Shown: in pieces, positions 7,872-16,700 of the stretch | How the letters are laid out: each line of letters starts with the position of its first letter | How positions within the stretch are numbered: the first letter of the stretch is position 1 | Source of the DNA: Actinomycetota bacterium | GTDB lineage: Bacteria; Actinomycetota; Actinomycetes; S36-B12; UBA5976 | NCBI GenBank assembly: GCA_947448865.1 | Contig: CANFOW010000013.1 | Location: 1-47,485, forward strand | Direction: 5' to 3' | Length of the DNA stretch: 47,485 nt | Position numbers and translations under genes: made by a program | Notes under the pieces: model-generated | Databases searched by the model: none | The model's input: the letters and a program-made list of their open reading frames with translations, nothing else | Told to the model about the DNA's origin: nothing

Positions 7872-10097
7872 ATGAGTTATTCAAGAAAAAATCGACGCGG
7901 AATTAGGCGTTGGATTCCATCAATTAAGCAAATATTCTTTCTTGGATTGTTCGGTGCCGTTGCGATCGTCGGCTTACTTTCTTATGAAGTAAAAGTTACG
8001 CACATTCCGGCACCAAACGAAGTGTCACAAGCTCAAGCGTCTATTTTTTATTACGACGATGGCACGACCGAACTTGGTCGCCTCGGTGAAGCTAATCGCG
8101 TTTCAATCACAATTGATCAAGTACCTCTTGACACTCAGCATGCAGTACTGGCTGCAGAAGATCGACAGTTTTATCAGCATGGCGGATTTTCTATAAAGGG
8201 AATCTCACGAGCTGTGTGGAATAACGTACGCCGATCATCAACTCAAGGTGGGTCAACGATTACGCAGCAATATGCCAAGAATGCCTATCTCACTGATGAA
8301 CGTCGAATTCAACGCAAACTTAAAGAACTCGTACTGTCAATCAAACTTGAAACAATTACAAGTAAAGACAAAATTCTCGAAAATTATTTGAACACGATTT
8401 ATTTTGGTCGTGGCGCCTATGGCATTGAAACTGCCTCAAATCAATATTTTGGCAAGAGCGTTAAAGATCTGACTATTGAGGAATCCGCAGTACTCGCGGC
8501 AATTATTCAAGCTCCTAATGGCTTGGCTCCCGAGACAAATCTTGCAAGCTTAGAATCCCGCTGGAAGTACGTGCTTGATGGCATGGTCTCGCAAGGCTGG
8601 CTTGATCAAACTCAGCGCGATGCGATGGTTTTCCCCACAATACGTCCGCGTCAACAAAACGAAGTTTTCGGCGGTCCACAAGGACATTTACTTGAGACTG
8701 CCCGTCAAGCACTGTACGCACAAGGCTTCACAGAAGACCAAGTGAATCGAGCTGGACTGCGAGTAATTACAACATTTAATAAACAGGCCGAAGACTCAGC
8801 AATTGCAGCCGTAGAAGCACAAGCACCCACAACAAAAACCGAAGGGCTGCGCATTGGGCTTGCCTCTGTTCGCCCAGGTACCGGTGAAGTCGTTGCGATT
8901 TACGGTGGCGCAGATTATTTGAAAGACCAACTCAACAATGCCACGCAAGCCATAGGCCAAGCAGGATCCAACTTCAAACCATTCACACTTGCAGCTGCAC
9001 TGGAAAACAATATTTCACTCAGTTCAACTTTCAGTGGAATGAGTGGAACAAAAGTAAAAGGTTATGTCGTCGTCAATTACAGCGGCCATTCCTATGGACC
9101 TCAAATTACCTTGTTAAAGGCAACTGAAAACTCAGTGAACTCGGCATACGTGCAATGCGAAGATGCAGCTGGATTAACAAACGTGATGAACTCAGCATTG
9201 CGTGCCGGTATCCCAGAAAACACTGTCGGCATGGATGCGAACTTAACTTTTACGTTAGGAACCGCTAGCCCGCATCCAATAGATGTGGCTTCGGCTTACT
9301 CAACTTTTGCAGCACGTGGACTTCAAGTAAAACCTGCATTCATTAAGAAAGTTTTTACTGATGCTGGTGATGTGTTGTTTGAATATTCTCCGCGACCAGT
9401 TCAATCATTTAGCACCGATATTTCTGACACAGTGAATTACGCATTGCAAAAAGTTGTATCGGAAGGCACAGGCTTTGCAGCACGTGCACTTGGTCGCCCA
9501 GCAGCTGGAAAGACGGGAACAACGAATGACAACATGTCTGCATGGTTCTCGGGCTACACACCTGATCTCGCCACGTCCGTCATGCTTGTTAAGGACGGAC
9601 CCGGTGGACAACCGATATCTTTGTCTGGCACTGGTGGGCTATCGACGGTGACCGGTGGCTCATTTCCGGCGCGCATTTGGACGGCGTACATGAAAGGCGC
9701 CTTACAAGGTCTGCCAATCACAAACTTTGCACCGCTTCCAACAGGTGTCCCGAATGGCGCTAAGCCAACGGCGACACCATCTGAATCAGCACTTCCGTTG
9801 CCAACTGATGTTCCGTCGGCAAGTCCAAGTGAGACACCGTCAGTAACACCAACGGATCCAGTTCCCAGCGACGTTCCTGTAGCCCAAGTGACTGTTCCAA
9901 ATTTCACTGGACCACTTGCAACCGCACAAGCGACGGCGGTGAGTTTAGGAATCAACCTGATTGTGGTTGACAAGGACGCGACCGTGAAACGATCCAAGCC
10001 TTTATTTATTGGCAAGAAAGCACAAAACCCGGTTGCCGGCACCAAAATCGACGAGGGTTCAAGTGTCACTGTGACTGTGTCGAATACCGCACCATAA
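7872..10097 (+). CDS. ponA: Class A penicillin-binding protein (transglycosylase/transpeptidase)
   Basis: A 741-residue bifunctional peptidoglycan synthase. A short basic N-terminus and one membrane segment (about 15-40) are followed by the GT51 glycosyltransferase domain with AAEDRQFYQHGG and QGGSTITQQYAKN. The transpeptidase domain follows, with the SxxK box SNFK (Ser366), SVN and KTGT (about 547). A Pro/Ser/Thr-rich linker (about 620-670) leads to one C-terminal PASTA domain. It polymerises and crosslinks glycan outside the membrane. The start lies 4 nt after the DUF5318 stop. The order matches Rv0049-Rv0050 (ponA1). Confidence 0.95.
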   Translation: MSYSRKNRRGIRRWIPSIKQIFFLGLFGAVAIVGLLSYEVKVTHIPAPNEVSQAQASIFYYDDGTTELGRLGEANRVSITIDQVPLDTQHAVLAAEDRQFYQHGGFSIKGISRAVWNNVRRSSTQGGSTITQQYAKNAYLTDERRIQRKLKELVLSIKLETITSKDKILENYLNTIYFGRGAYGIETASNQYFGKSVKDLTIEESAVLAAIIQAPNGLAPETNLASLESRWKYVLDGMVSQGWLDQTQRDAMVFPTIRPRQQNEVFGGPQGHLLETARQALYAQGFTEDQVNRAGLRVITTFNKQAEDSAIAAVEAQAPTTKTEGLRIGLASVRPGTGEVVAIYGGADYLKDQLNNATQAIGQAGSNFKPFTLAAALENNISLSSTFSGMSGTKVKGYVVVNYSGHSYGPQITLLKATENSVNSAYVQCEDAAGLTNVMNSALRAGIPENTVGMDANLTFTLGTASPHPIDVASAYSTFAARGLQVKPAFIKKVFTDAGDVLFEYSPRPVQSFSTDISDTVNYALQKVVSEGTGFAARALGRPAAGKTGTTNDNMSAWFSGYTPDLATSVMLVKDGPGGQPISLSGTGGLSTVTGGSFPARIWTAYMKGALQGLPITNFAPLPTGVPNGAKPTATPSESALPLPTDVPSASPSETPSVTPTDPVPSDVPVAQVTVPNFTGPLATAQATAVSLGINLIVVDKDATVKRSKPLFIGKKAQNPVAGTKIDEGSSVTVTVSNTAP

Positions 10098-10108
10098 CGG
10101 GTGCACAA

Positions 10109-10156
10109 ACGCAATTGACGTGTTGCCTCGGTGAGATCACCGAAGCAACTTTGCGT
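10109..10156. terminator. Bidirectional hairpin between ponA and the racemase-like gene
   Basis: Arms GTTGC/GCAAC (10122-10126, 10145-10149) and TCGGTG/CACCGA (10128-10133, 10138-10143) flank one mismatch and an AGAT tetraloop. An outer ACGCAA/TTGCGT pair extends it. It lies between converging genes and can serve both. Confidence 0.6.
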
Positions 10157-10159
10157 GAC

Positions 10160-11305
10160 TTAATCTAAACCGATGACGCGATCAAATGTAGCCACCGTAT
10201 TTCTTATGGCACACGGCAATACATCGCCAACCGCTATTGAAGTATCTTCACACCACAGCAACGACACGTGCATATGTGGTAGTTCTGCGAAAACCAGATT
10301 GTCTCGCTTCCACGTGAATGGCGATCGAACTTTGCCGACAGCTTCAAAGACGCCTTCGCTTAACGCAATGACGCGTTTGCGAATAGTGCGAGTACTCACA
10401 GGCGAGGCCAGAGCAACACCATGAGATGTGCCACCGCTTACAACAACTAGTCGTTTATGACCGTGAGAATCAATTTGGTTATATCCCACGCGTGTGTGAC
10501 TCATGCCCATTTCATGAATCGCAAGCACGGTACCCGTCACTGCCAACGCATCCGGAGCACCAAGCCACAATGATGTGCCGATACGCACATCACATGTAAA
10601 ACCATCAAACGAAAAATGCTCTTGAAGTTGCTTTACTTCATGCGAGGTCATGTGTGACAAACTCACATGTTGCGCAAGGCCATGTTGTTCAGCTAGCTCT
10701 CTGTACCAGCCGAGCCACCCAATGACTTCTAAAACCCGCCCAGGTAGTACTCGTGCATTTGTCTTCTGAGAGCTTTCGAGTATCGCAACATGCGTAATTG
10801 TTGGATCAGCAATTGGCAGATGAAGCGACAAACCTACAATGACTACTTGGCGACCTACTTCATCAAGTGCCGCACTCATCTCGTGTGGCTGCATACCAAA
10901 GCGATGCATGCTCGTTGAACCTTCAAGAAAAACTTTTTGAGCACCTGCTTGTGTTGCAGCAACAAGTTGCTTATCTGAAACGGTAACAATTACTCGGGGC
11001 GCATTGTGTTCCAGTAGTCGCTTCCATTCAGCCAACCCTGTTGAGTCATGCATGGTGAATGGTTCGAGAACGCGTACTTCGCCGGCAAAGTCACTGAGCG
11101 CTTGTTCGAGCTCCCACACGGTTCCAACTGCAAGTTGCTTCAGTCCCAGACGGGTGACCTCGTGCGACAATAATCGGCGACTAAATCCGTAGCCATTTCC
11201 CTTAATGACAGGAACGACTGTTGCTCCAGCGGAACCATATTCTGAGACGACCGAAGCAGTATGTTTACGAAACTTTTCTGAGTCAACAGTTAGTGTGAAA
11301 GCCAT
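10160..11305 (-). CDS. Alanine-racemase-like PLP-barrel protein
   Basis: A 381-residue protein with alanine racemase architecture. The N-terminal PLP barrel has VVPVIKGNGYGF with the Schiff-base lysine near residue 35. A C-terminal beta domain carries RVGYNQ, where alanine racemases have their catalytic tyrosine (VGYG). It is probably not the housekeeping Alr, since overall sequence is divergent and the gene belongs to a cluster with a FemX-like transferase 6 nt upstream. Streptomyces has a similar racemase-domain gene beside femX near rpsF. A role in supplying or modifying an amino acid for the cell-wall stem or bridge is an inference; racemase activity is untested. Confidence 0.7.
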   Translation of the reverse strand: MAFTLTVDSEKFRKHTASVVSEYGSAGATVVPVIKGNGYGFSRRLLSHEVTRLGLKQLAVGTVWELEQALSDFAGEVRVLEPFTMHDSTGLAEWKRLLEHNAPRVIVTVSDKQLVAATQAGAQKVFLEGSTSMHRFGMQPHEMSAALDEVGRQVVIVGLSLHLPIADPTITHVAILESSQKTNARVLPGRVLEVIGWLGWYRELAEQHGLAQHVSLSHMTSHEVKQLQEHFSFDGFTCDVRIGTSLWLGAPDALAVTGTVLAIHEMGMSHTRVGYNQIDSHGHKRLVVVSGGTSHGVALASPVSTRTIRKRVIALSEGVFEAVGKVRSPFTWKRDNLVFAELPHMHVSLLWCEDTSIAVGDVLPCAIRNTVATFDRVIGLD

Positions 11306-11311
11306 TGTCAG

Positions 11312-12430
11312 CTACCGCCTCGACATGTACAGGTTAAAGAGTTTTGCCCACAGGGGTGAGATAACAAAGTCCCATTCGCCCACATACTCCTGAGCATATC
11401 CGCCCGTACCGAGTTTGAACTGAATCAAACCAAACAAGTGATTTTCGGGATCGAGCGTGTCTGAAATCCCTCGCATGTCATATGTCTTGGCGCCGTGAGT
11501 GTGCGCATGTTGAATCATTGCCCACTGGATTGCGTTACTTGGTCGCAAATCACGAGCTGCCGTAGTGGAAGCACCATAGGAATACCATGCATGGTCGCCA
11601 ACCTGAGTCATGGTTGTCGCAGCAATTGCACCGGAGTGTTCTGGATGTTCAGCAATAAACAACAAAATTCGACCTGCTGATTCAGCACGCATGGCATCCC
11701 ACATCGCGTTGAAGTAACTTAACGGCCGAGGTATGAATCGATCGCGTTGCGCAGTTTCGACATAGCAGGCATGGAAGAGCGCGAGGTCATCTTTTGTGCC
11801 AAGACGAACAGTCACACCTTCTTTTTCGGCTTTACGAATGTTGCGGCGCCACAATTGATTAAAGTCTTCAAAAATATTTTCAATTGTTTTTCCATTGAGA
11901 TTGAGCTGGAAAACAAATCGAGGCTGGTAGTCGCCAAATCCAGAATCAGTTGTCTTGGGCTGCATCCATCCCAAATCGCGAAGGCGCTGAGTGACGTGTG
12001 CGCCAGCCGTAGACACCTCGTCTGGTGATAACTCACTTATCGAAAGGTGTGAACTTTGCGCGATTGATTCTTTGATTGTTTCTGAGTGCCATCTACGAGT
12101 CCACACATGTGGTCCGATTTTTATTTGGAACACGCCTTGATTTTGTGAATAAACAACTAAGGCGTCAAGAGCTTTCGAAACTACATCTAAATTTTCCCAA
12201 TCCAAATCGGGACCTTCTGGTAAGTACGCAAGAAAACGATTTACCCGCGGCACCTTACGCATGAGCATTAACCCGGCTCCTACGAGCGCGTCGCCATCAA
12301 ACCAACCCAAAGACACAGGAGTCCATCCTGATTTTGCTTTCCCCCAAGCAGGCGTCTGCAAAAAAGACACCGAGCTTCGGGCAGCTATGTAGTCAAGATG
12401 CTGCGACTGAGTAATCGGGCGAACCTGCAT
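11312..12430 (-). CDS. femX: FemABX-family peptidoglycan aminoacyltransferase
   Basis: A 372-residue FemX/FemAB-type non-ribosomal peptidyltransferase with two tandem GNAT-like domains. SFLQTPAWGKAKSGW at the N-terminus and the conserved RRNIRKAEKEGVTVR near residue 195 identify the family, as does the segment YDMRGISDTLDPENHLFGLIQFKLGTGG near the C-terminus. These enzymes transfer an amino acid from aminoacyl-tRNA to the lipid II stem peptide on the cytoplasmic face. The amino acid used here cannot be read from sequence. The gene starts 7 nt after nfo and runs into the racemase-like gene after 6 nt, so the three form one operon. Confidence 0.88.
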   Translation of the reverse strand: MQVRPITQSQHLDYIAARSSVSFLQTPAWGKAKSGWTPVSLGWFDGDALVGAGLMLMRKVPRVNRFLAYLPEGPDLDWENLDVVSKALDALVVYSQNQGVFQIKIGPHVWTRRWHSETIKESIAQSSHLSISELSPDEVSTAGAHVTQRLRDLGWMQPKTTDSGFGDYQPRFVFQLNLNGKTIENIFEDFNQLWRRNIRKAEKEGVTVRLGTKDDLALFHACYVETAQRDRFIPRPLSYFNAMWDAMRAESAGRILLFIAEHPEHSGAIAATTMTQVGDHAWYSYGASTTAARDLRPSNAIQWAMIQHAHTHGAKTYDMRGISDTLDPENHLFGLIQFKLGTGGYAQEYVGEWDFVISPLWAKLFNLYMSRR

Positions 12431-12437
12431 AGATCAG

Positions 12438-13223
12438 CTACTTCGCAAGCGCTTGGCGAAGTAAGGCAAGGTCGTTGATGACACCTTCAGATGGTGTTTC
12501 CAAGATGACCGGTGCTTTCGCTGTTTTTATGCAGTTAATAATGTTGTCGATTTCTATCGAGCCTTGACCAAGATTCGCGTGGCGATCAGCACCAGAATCA
12601 AACGCATCCCGGCTGTCGTTGCAATGAATGAGGTCAATTCGTCCAGTAATGCCAAGGATGCTGTCTGCTAAATCGCCCATGTCGATCCCGCCGGCATGTG
12701 CGTGGCAGGTGTCTAGGCAAAAACCTGGTCCGAGGTCTCCGACGGCGTCCCACAGATACTTTATGGATTCCAAGCGCCGAGCCATCGAGTGCTTGCCGCC
12801 CGCCGTGTTTTCAATAAAAACAGGAACAGCCATGTCAAGTTGCGTCAATGCCTTGTTCCAATTTTCATAGCCAATGGCTGGGTCATCGTCTGCCGTGACA
12901 TGTCCACCATGAACAATCACGCCCTTTGCGCCAATAGCGGCTGCAGCATTGACGTCTGTTTGAAGCAGTTTGCGGCTCGGGATCCGTACCTTGTTATTGG
13001 TGGTTGCGACGTTAATGACATAACGGGCATGCACGTAAACGTCAATATCTGCACTTTTAGCCGCGTCACCGAGCTCTTGTGCCGTCATTTCCCCAGAAAA
13101 TACCGCACTTTTCCAGCTTTGTGGATCGCCGAGAAAGATCTGGATTTGCTGGATTCCTAGGGCTTTAGCGGTTTCAATGGGGTTATCCCCAGCCACATGG
13201 GCACCTACCCGAACGATTGTCAT
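12438..13223 (-). CDS. nfo: Endonuclease IV-family AP endonuclease
   Basis: A 261-residue TIM-barrel AP endonuclease of the Nfo family. Metal-ligand motifs are present in order: VHARY, VIVHGGH, FIENTAG, LDTCHAHAGG, IHCNDSRD and the ETPSEG end. It incises DNA 5' of abasic sites in base excision repair with a zinc cluster. ATG at 13223 is supported by TAACCT, which ends 6 nt upstream with no separate ribosome binding site at normal spacing, so the mRNA is probably leaderless. First gene of the nfo-femX-racemase operon, divergent from rpsF. Confidence 0.92.
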   Translation of the reverse strand: MTIVRVGAHVAGDNPIETAKALGIQQIQIFLGDPQSWKSAVFSGEMTAQELGDAAKSADIDVYVHARYVINVATTNNKVRIPSRKLLQTDVNAAAAIGAKGVIVHGGHVTADDDPAIGYENWNKALTQLDMAVPVFIENTAGGKHSMARRLESIKYLWDAVGDLGPGFCLDTCHAHAGGIDMGDLADSILGITGRIDLIHCNDSRDAFDSGADRHANLGQGSIEIDNIINCIKTAKAPVILETPSEGVINDLALLRQALAK

Positions 13224-13229
13224 ACCTCA

Positions 13230-13235
13230 AGGTTA
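13230..13235 (-). promoter_or_regulatory. -10 hexamer TAACCT for the nfo operon
   Basis: On the reverse strand TAACCT is followed by TGAGGT and ATG (13223), the leaderless spacing seen at several genes in this window. Confidence 0.5.
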
Positions 13236-13310
13236 CCGTTGGCGCAGTAAGAACGGTTATGGCAAGACAGTTCTCGCACGACGGTTCTGGGATAAAGATT
13301 CTTGGGTGTT

Positions 13311-13340
13311 TTGGTCATCGGTATCAAACTGCCCTAAACT
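13311..13340 (+). promoter_or_regulatory. Promoter of the rpsF-ssb-rpsR-rplI operon
   Basis: TTGGTC (13311-13316) and TAAACT (13335-13340) are 18 bp apart. The predicted start near 13347 falls just before the leader helix, which fits an mRNA that begins with the regulatory structure. Confidence 0.6.
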
Positions 13341-13350
13341 AAAGGTTCTT

Positions 13351-13400
13351 GATCCCTCCTGCCACGGAAAGACCGTGGCCGATTAGTCCACAGGAGGTGG
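13351..13400 (+). promoter_or_regulatory. S6:S18-binding leader motif of the rpsF operon
   Basis: CCTCCTG (13355-13361) pairs perfectly with CAGGAGG (13391-13397). Inside it CCACGG/CCGTGG (13362-13367, 13373-13378) forms a second helix with an AAAGA loop, and CCG (13379-13381) opens the single-stranded side. An outer helix, an apical hairpin and a bulged CCG are the hallmarks of the known ribosomal S6:S18 autoregulatory leader. The outer helix masks the Shine-Dalgarno of rpsF, so protein binding should repress translation. Assignment is by structure and position, without a covariance-model search. Confidence 0.75.
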
Positions 13401-13408
13401 GTATCAGT

Positions 13409-13699
13409 ATGCGCCACTACGAAGTAGTAGTAATCCTTGATCCCGAACTCGAAGAGCGAACCGTCGCTCCATCACTTGATACGTTCCTGAACGTAATCAA
13501 AAACGATGGTGGCACAGTTGGCAAAGTCGATATTTGGGGTCGTCGTCGCTTGGCATATGAAATCAATAAGAAGGCTGATGGAATTTACGCCCTCCTTGAT
13601 GTCAATTGCTCGTCTGCCGCTGTAGCAGAACTCGATCGTCAGCTTGGTCTGAACGAAGCAGTTTTGCGCACAAAGGTAATGCGTCTCGACGCAAAGTAA
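13409..13699 (+). CDS. rpsF: 30S ribosomal protein S6
   Basis: A 96-residue S6 protein ([35 protein letters not shown]). ATG at 13409 is chosen over the upstream in-frame codon at 13349 because CAGGAGGTGG at 13391-13400 is correctly placed and the upstream extension encodes the RNA leader. S6 pairs with S18 on the 30S platform, and both are encoded in this operon. It leads into ssb after 13 nt. Confidence 0.97.
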   Translation: MRHYEVVVILDPELEERTVAPSLDTFLNVIKNDGGTVGKVDIWGRRRLAYEINKKADGIYALLDVNCSSAAVAELDRQLGLNEAVLRTKVMRLDAK

Positions 13700-13712
13700 A
13701 TAGGAGAAACAC

Positions 13713-14162
13713 ATGGCACAAGGTGACGTAGTTGTCACAGTAGTTGGGAATCTGACAACAGATCCAGAACTACGTTTCACACCAAACGGAGCAGCGGTTG
13801 CTTCGTTCACAGTTGCATCAACAACTCGTGTACTTGACCGCACCTCGAATGAGTGGAAAGACGGAGACACAATGTTTCTTCGTTGCAGCGTTTGGCGTCA
13901 ATACGCAGAAAATGTTGCAGAGTCACTCACTAAAGGAACTCGCGTTATCGTGACGGGACGCCTCAAGCAACGTTCATACGAAACCAAAGAAGGCGAAAAG
14001 CGTTCCGTGGTTGAACTTGATGTTGATGATGTCGGCCCTGCCTTGAAAAATGCCACTGCAAAAGTTACTCGCGCTGCCCGCAGCGAAGGTGGCTTCTCCT
14101 CAGGTGCACCAATGGATGATCCATGGGCAGCACCTGTGTCGAATGAAGAACCTCCGTTCTAA
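13713..14162 (+). CDS. ssb: Single-stranded DNA-binding protein
   Basis: A 149-residue SSB. The OB-fold covers residues 1-115 ([46 protein letters not shown]). A short acidic tail ends in EEPPF, the partner-binding tip that recruits replication and repair proteins. The tail is shorter than in many actinobacteria. The start is ATG behind TAGGAGAAACAC. Its position between rpsF and rpsR is the usual bacterial order. Confidence 0.96.
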   Translation: MAQGDVVVTVVGNLTTDPELRFTPNGAAVASFTVASTTRVLDRTSNEWKDGDTMFLRCSVWRQYAENVAESLTKGTRVIVTGRLKQRSYETKEGEKRSVVELDVDDVGPALKNATAKVTRAARSEGGFSSGAPMDDPWAAPVSNEEPPF

Positions 14163-14224
14163 TTCATCCCCGTATCATTCCAACAACCATTCCGGATAAC
14201 ACCGGGCTCTGAAGGAGCACCACA

Positions 14225-14461
14225 ATGGCTAAGCCACCAATTAAGAAATTCAAGAAGAAGGTCTGCGGTTTTTGCCGTGAAGACGTTCCAGCCATCGACT
14301 ACAAAGACATTGCGACACTTCGCAAGTTCATTTCCGATCGTGGCAAGATTCGCGCTCGTCGCGTAACTGGTAATTGCACCCAGCACCAACGCGATATTGC
14401 GAATGCAGTCAAGAACGCACGCGAAATTGCTTTGTTGCCTTACACCTCGACAGCTCGATAA
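14225..14461 (+). CDS. rpsR: 30S ribosomal protein S18 (zinc-binding type)
   Basis: A 78-residue S18. It retains cysteines in VCGFCRE (about residues 14 and 17) and NCTQHQ (about 51, with the His), the pattern of the zinc-binding C+ form. Many actinobacteria also have a cysteine-free paralogue used under zinc limitation; none is in this window. The ribosome binding site is GAAGGAGC. A 62-nt spacer separates it from ssb, and rplI follows after 12 nt. Confidence 0.96.
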   Translation: MAKPPIKKFKKKVCGFCREDVPAIDYKDIATLRKFISDRGKIRARRVTGNCTQHQRDIANAVKNAREIALLPYTSTAR

Positions 14462-14473
14462 GGAGAGACACTG

Positions 14474-14917
14474 ATGAAGCTCATTCTTACTCAAGAAGTC
14501 TCAGGCCTAGGTGCTCCCGGCGACGTAGTAGATGTTAAGCCTGGCTTTGGTCGTAACTACCTATTGCCTCAGGGTCTTGCAACCTCATGGACCAAGGGCG
14601 GCGAAAAGCAAGTTACCCAAATCAAGCGTGCCCGTGGCAAGCGGGCAGTTCGCGATCGCGAGCATGCTTTGGAAATTAAGGCTGCTTTGGAATCAAAGCC
14701 AGTCGTTATTTCTGCCCGTGCAGGTGGCGAAGGTCGTTTGTTCGGTTCAGTAACTGTCACTGACATTGCTGAAGCTATTCACATTCCTGGTGTTGATAAG
14801 CGCAAGATTGTGCTTGGCTCACCAATCAAGTTGGTTGGAAAGCATTCCGTTTCTATCCGCCTTCATCCAGAAGTAGTTGCTGACGTCACACTTGATGTTC
14901 GCGGCGCAAAAAGCTAG
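14474..14917 (+). CDS. rplI: 50S ribosomal protein L9
   Basis: A 147-residue L9 with the N-terminal RNA-binding domain ([33 protein letters not shown]) joined by a long helix to a C-terminal domain. AAGGAGAGAC precedes the ATG. It is the last gene of the operon and is followed by a strong terminator. In many genomes dnaB follows here; in this window it does not. Confidence 0.96.
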   Translation: MKLILTQEVSGLGAPGDVVDVKPGFGRNYLLPQGLATSWTKGGEKQVTQIKRARGKRAVRDREHALEIKAALESKPVVISARAGGEGRLFGSVTVTDIAEAIHIPGVDKRKIVLGSPIKLVGKHSVSIRLHPEVVADVTLDVRGAKS

Positions 14918-14929
14918 TTAACTATTGGT

Positions 14930-14978
14930 CTTAGGGCCTGCGTGTTCATTTCGAACATGTGGGCCCTAAGCCTTTTTA
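14930..14978 (+). terminator. Terminator after rplI
   Basis: CTTAGGGCC (14930-14938) pairs with GGCCCTAAG (14962-14970). An inner TGTTC/GAACA stem follows after small mismatches, and the descending arm is followed by CCTTTTT. The next gene's start lies only 17 nt beyond the T-run. Confidence 0.85.
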
Positions 14979-14994
14979 TGAGAGGATTTTAAGT

Positions 14995-15510
14995 ATGACA
15001 ACTTGGACACTGCACACCAATCTTGGTGACATTGACATTAACATTTTCGAGAACCATGCACCTAAGACAAGTCGCACAATTCTTGGCTTGGCCGAAGGCA
15101 CACACGAATGGACTCATCCAGCAACTGGTGCGGCATCAACGTCGCCTCTTTATGACGGAACTATTTTCCACCGTGTTATTGCTGGCTTCATGATCCAAGG
15201 CGGAGATCCTTTGGGTCAGGGTGTTGGCGGTCCTGGCTTCCGATTCGAAGATGAACCACATCCGGAATTAGTTTTTGATCGTCCGTATCTTTTAGCTATG
15301 GCAAATGCTGGGCCTAATACGAATGGTTCACAGTTCTTCATCACTGTTGCTCCAACACCGCACCTGAACTTCAAGCACACAATTTTTGGCGAAGTGGCAG
15401 ATCAATCTAGCCGCGATGTTGTTGATGCCATCGCTGGTGTTTCAACTCGTTCTGGTGATCGCCCTGTTAATGATGTTGTCATTGAAAGCGTTACCGTAAC
15501 TCGGGATTAG
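14995..15510 (+). CDS. Cyclophilin-type peptidyl-prolyl cis-trans isomerase
   Basis: A 171-residue cytoplasmic cyclophilin. FHRVIAGFMIQGGDPLGQGVGGPGF contains the catalytic arginine and GGD motif; ANAGPNTNGSQFFIT follows. It has no signal peptide. ATG at 14995 is chosen over 14959, which would lie inside the preceding terminator, and AGAGGAT lies at 14981-14987. It corresponds in position to PpiA (Rv0009), the start of the second conserved block in this window. Confidence 0.95.
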   Translation: MTTWTLHTNLGDIDINIFENHAPKTSRTILGLAEGTHEWTHPATGAASTSPLYDGTIFHRVIAGFMIQGGDPLGQGVGGPGFRFEDEPHPELVFDRPYLLAMANAGPNTNGSQFFITVAPTPHLNFKHTIFGEVADQSSRDVVDAIAGVSTRSGDRPVNDVVIESVTVTRD

Positions 15511-15517
15511 TGCTTGC

Positions 15518-16339
15518 GTGAATAGTTGCTACCGACATCCAGAGCGAACGTCTGCAATTGTATGTACTCGATGCAATCGCACGATTTGTCACGAGTGCAT
15601 GATTAGTGCGCCCGTGGGCTTTCAGTGTCCAGAGTGCGTGAATGCGAATCCATCCAGAATCATTAATGTGCAATCAACATCTGGAATTGCTGCATTGCCT
15701 CGCGTCACAAAAGCGATCATCGCCTTATGTGTTGGCTTGTTTGTTGCTAGTCGTTTGATTCCATCGGTGAGCTATGCGAACTTAGGAATGGCACCTTGGC
15801 TAGTTGCGGATGGTCAGTGGTGGCGGCTAATCACGTCAACATTTATGCATGGCGGCATTATGCACATTGCATTCAATATGTATGCGCTGTATTACCTCGG
15901 TCCTGGGATTGAACGATTTCTCGGAGAACGTCGATACGCACTGCTTTATTTTCTTGCTGCGCTTGGTGGTTCTACGGCATCGTTTTTCTTCTCCGATATC
16001 GCATCTGTTTCGGTTGGAGCCAGCGGAGCGATTTTCGGTTTGATGACTGCAACAATCGTCATTGGTCGAGCGATTAATCAAGATGTTTCTCAAGTCATGG
16101 GCTTATTCGCAATTAACATCGCGATCGGGTTTTTCTCGTCCGGCATTGATTGGCGAGCTCATCTTGGTGGAGCTGCCACGGGTGCACTTATTGCTTGGCT
16201 GATGTTGACAGCCCGTAAGTCGCGAAATCCTAGAATCGAATGGCTAGGAATTGCCATAGTGGCCATGGTGTTGGTTCTCGCAGTTCTGTATCGTGACCAA
16301 CAGATAATTCAATTCTTGAGTTCTCATCCTTTTGGATAA
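15518..16339 (+). CDS. Rhomboid-family intramembrane serine protease with N-terminal zinc finger
   Basis: A 273-residue protein. The N-terminus has a B-box-like cysteine/histidine cluster (CYRHPERTSAIVCTRCNRTICHECM, then FQCPEC), probably a zinc site. Six or so membrane helices follow. Rhomboid motifs are HGGIMHIAFNMYAL, GASGAIFG with the nucleophilic serine, and WRAHLGG with the catalytic histidine. It cleaves membrane protein substrates, unidentified here. GTG at 15518 follows the cyclophilin stop by 7 nt without a clear SD; the conserved cysteines lie directly after it, so the start cannot be much later. Confidence 0.93.
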   Translation: MNSCYRHPERTSAIVCTRCNRTICHECMISAPVGFQCPECVNANPSRIINVQSTSGIAALPRVTKAIIALCVGLFVASRLIPSVSYANLGMAPWLVADGQWWRLITSTFMHGGIMHIAFNMYALYYLGPGIERFLGERRYALLYFLAALGGSTASFFFSDIASVSVGASGAIFGLMTATIVIGRAINQDVSQVMGLFAINIAIGFFSSGIDWRAHLGGAATGALIAWLMLTARKSRNPRIEWLGIAIVAMVLVLAVLYRDQQIIQFLSSHPFG

Positions 16340-16386
16340 TGACACAAGTGTGCGACCTGTTGCCCAGAACCATGAAACAAAGTAGG

Positions 16387-16392
16387 TAAAGT
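16387..16392 (+). promoter_or_regulatory. -10 hexamer TAAAGT for leaderless crgA
   Basis: TAAAGT is followed by AGAGCC and ATG (16399). No Shine-Dalgarno sequence lies in the 6-nt gap. Confidence 0.55.
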
Positions 16393-16398
16393 AGAGCC

Positions 16399-16665
16399 AT
16401 GCCTGAATCAAAGCGCCGCAAGTCCAAGCAACCTGCATTTACGCCTCCCCCGAGTCCAGTACCGACTTCGGTAAAGATCGGCAATCCACGATGGTTAGCC
16501 CCACTGATGGTGACAATGTTTCTCTTGGGACTGCTGTGGATAGTCGTGTTTTATTTAGCCGGTAATCAAGTGCCTGTTATGAAGGACTTCAATAACCTGG
16601 TTAACGTTTTGATCGGATTTGGCTTTATTGGCGTGGGCTTTGTCCTTGCAACCCGGTGGCGATGA
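16399..16665 (+). CDS. crgA: Cell division protein CrgA
   Basis: An 88-residue membrane protein. A basic, proline-rich cytoplasmic N-terminus (residues 1-30) is followed by two transmembrane helices (about 33-53 and 65-83) with a short external loop. The segment NPRWLAPLMVTMFLLGLLWIVVFY is typical of actinobacterial CrgA, which helps assemble the divisome and recruit peptidoglycan enzymes. It is next to the PBP/RodA/PknB block, as in Rv0011c. Confidence 0.93.
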   Translation: MPESKRRKSKQPAFTPPPSPVPTSVKIGNPRWLAPLMVTMFLLGLLWIVVFYLAGNQVPVMKDFNNLVNVLIGFGFIGVGFVLATRWR

Positions 16666-16700
16666 CGCAATAAATAACATGGGTGTAATTTCTCCCCAGC

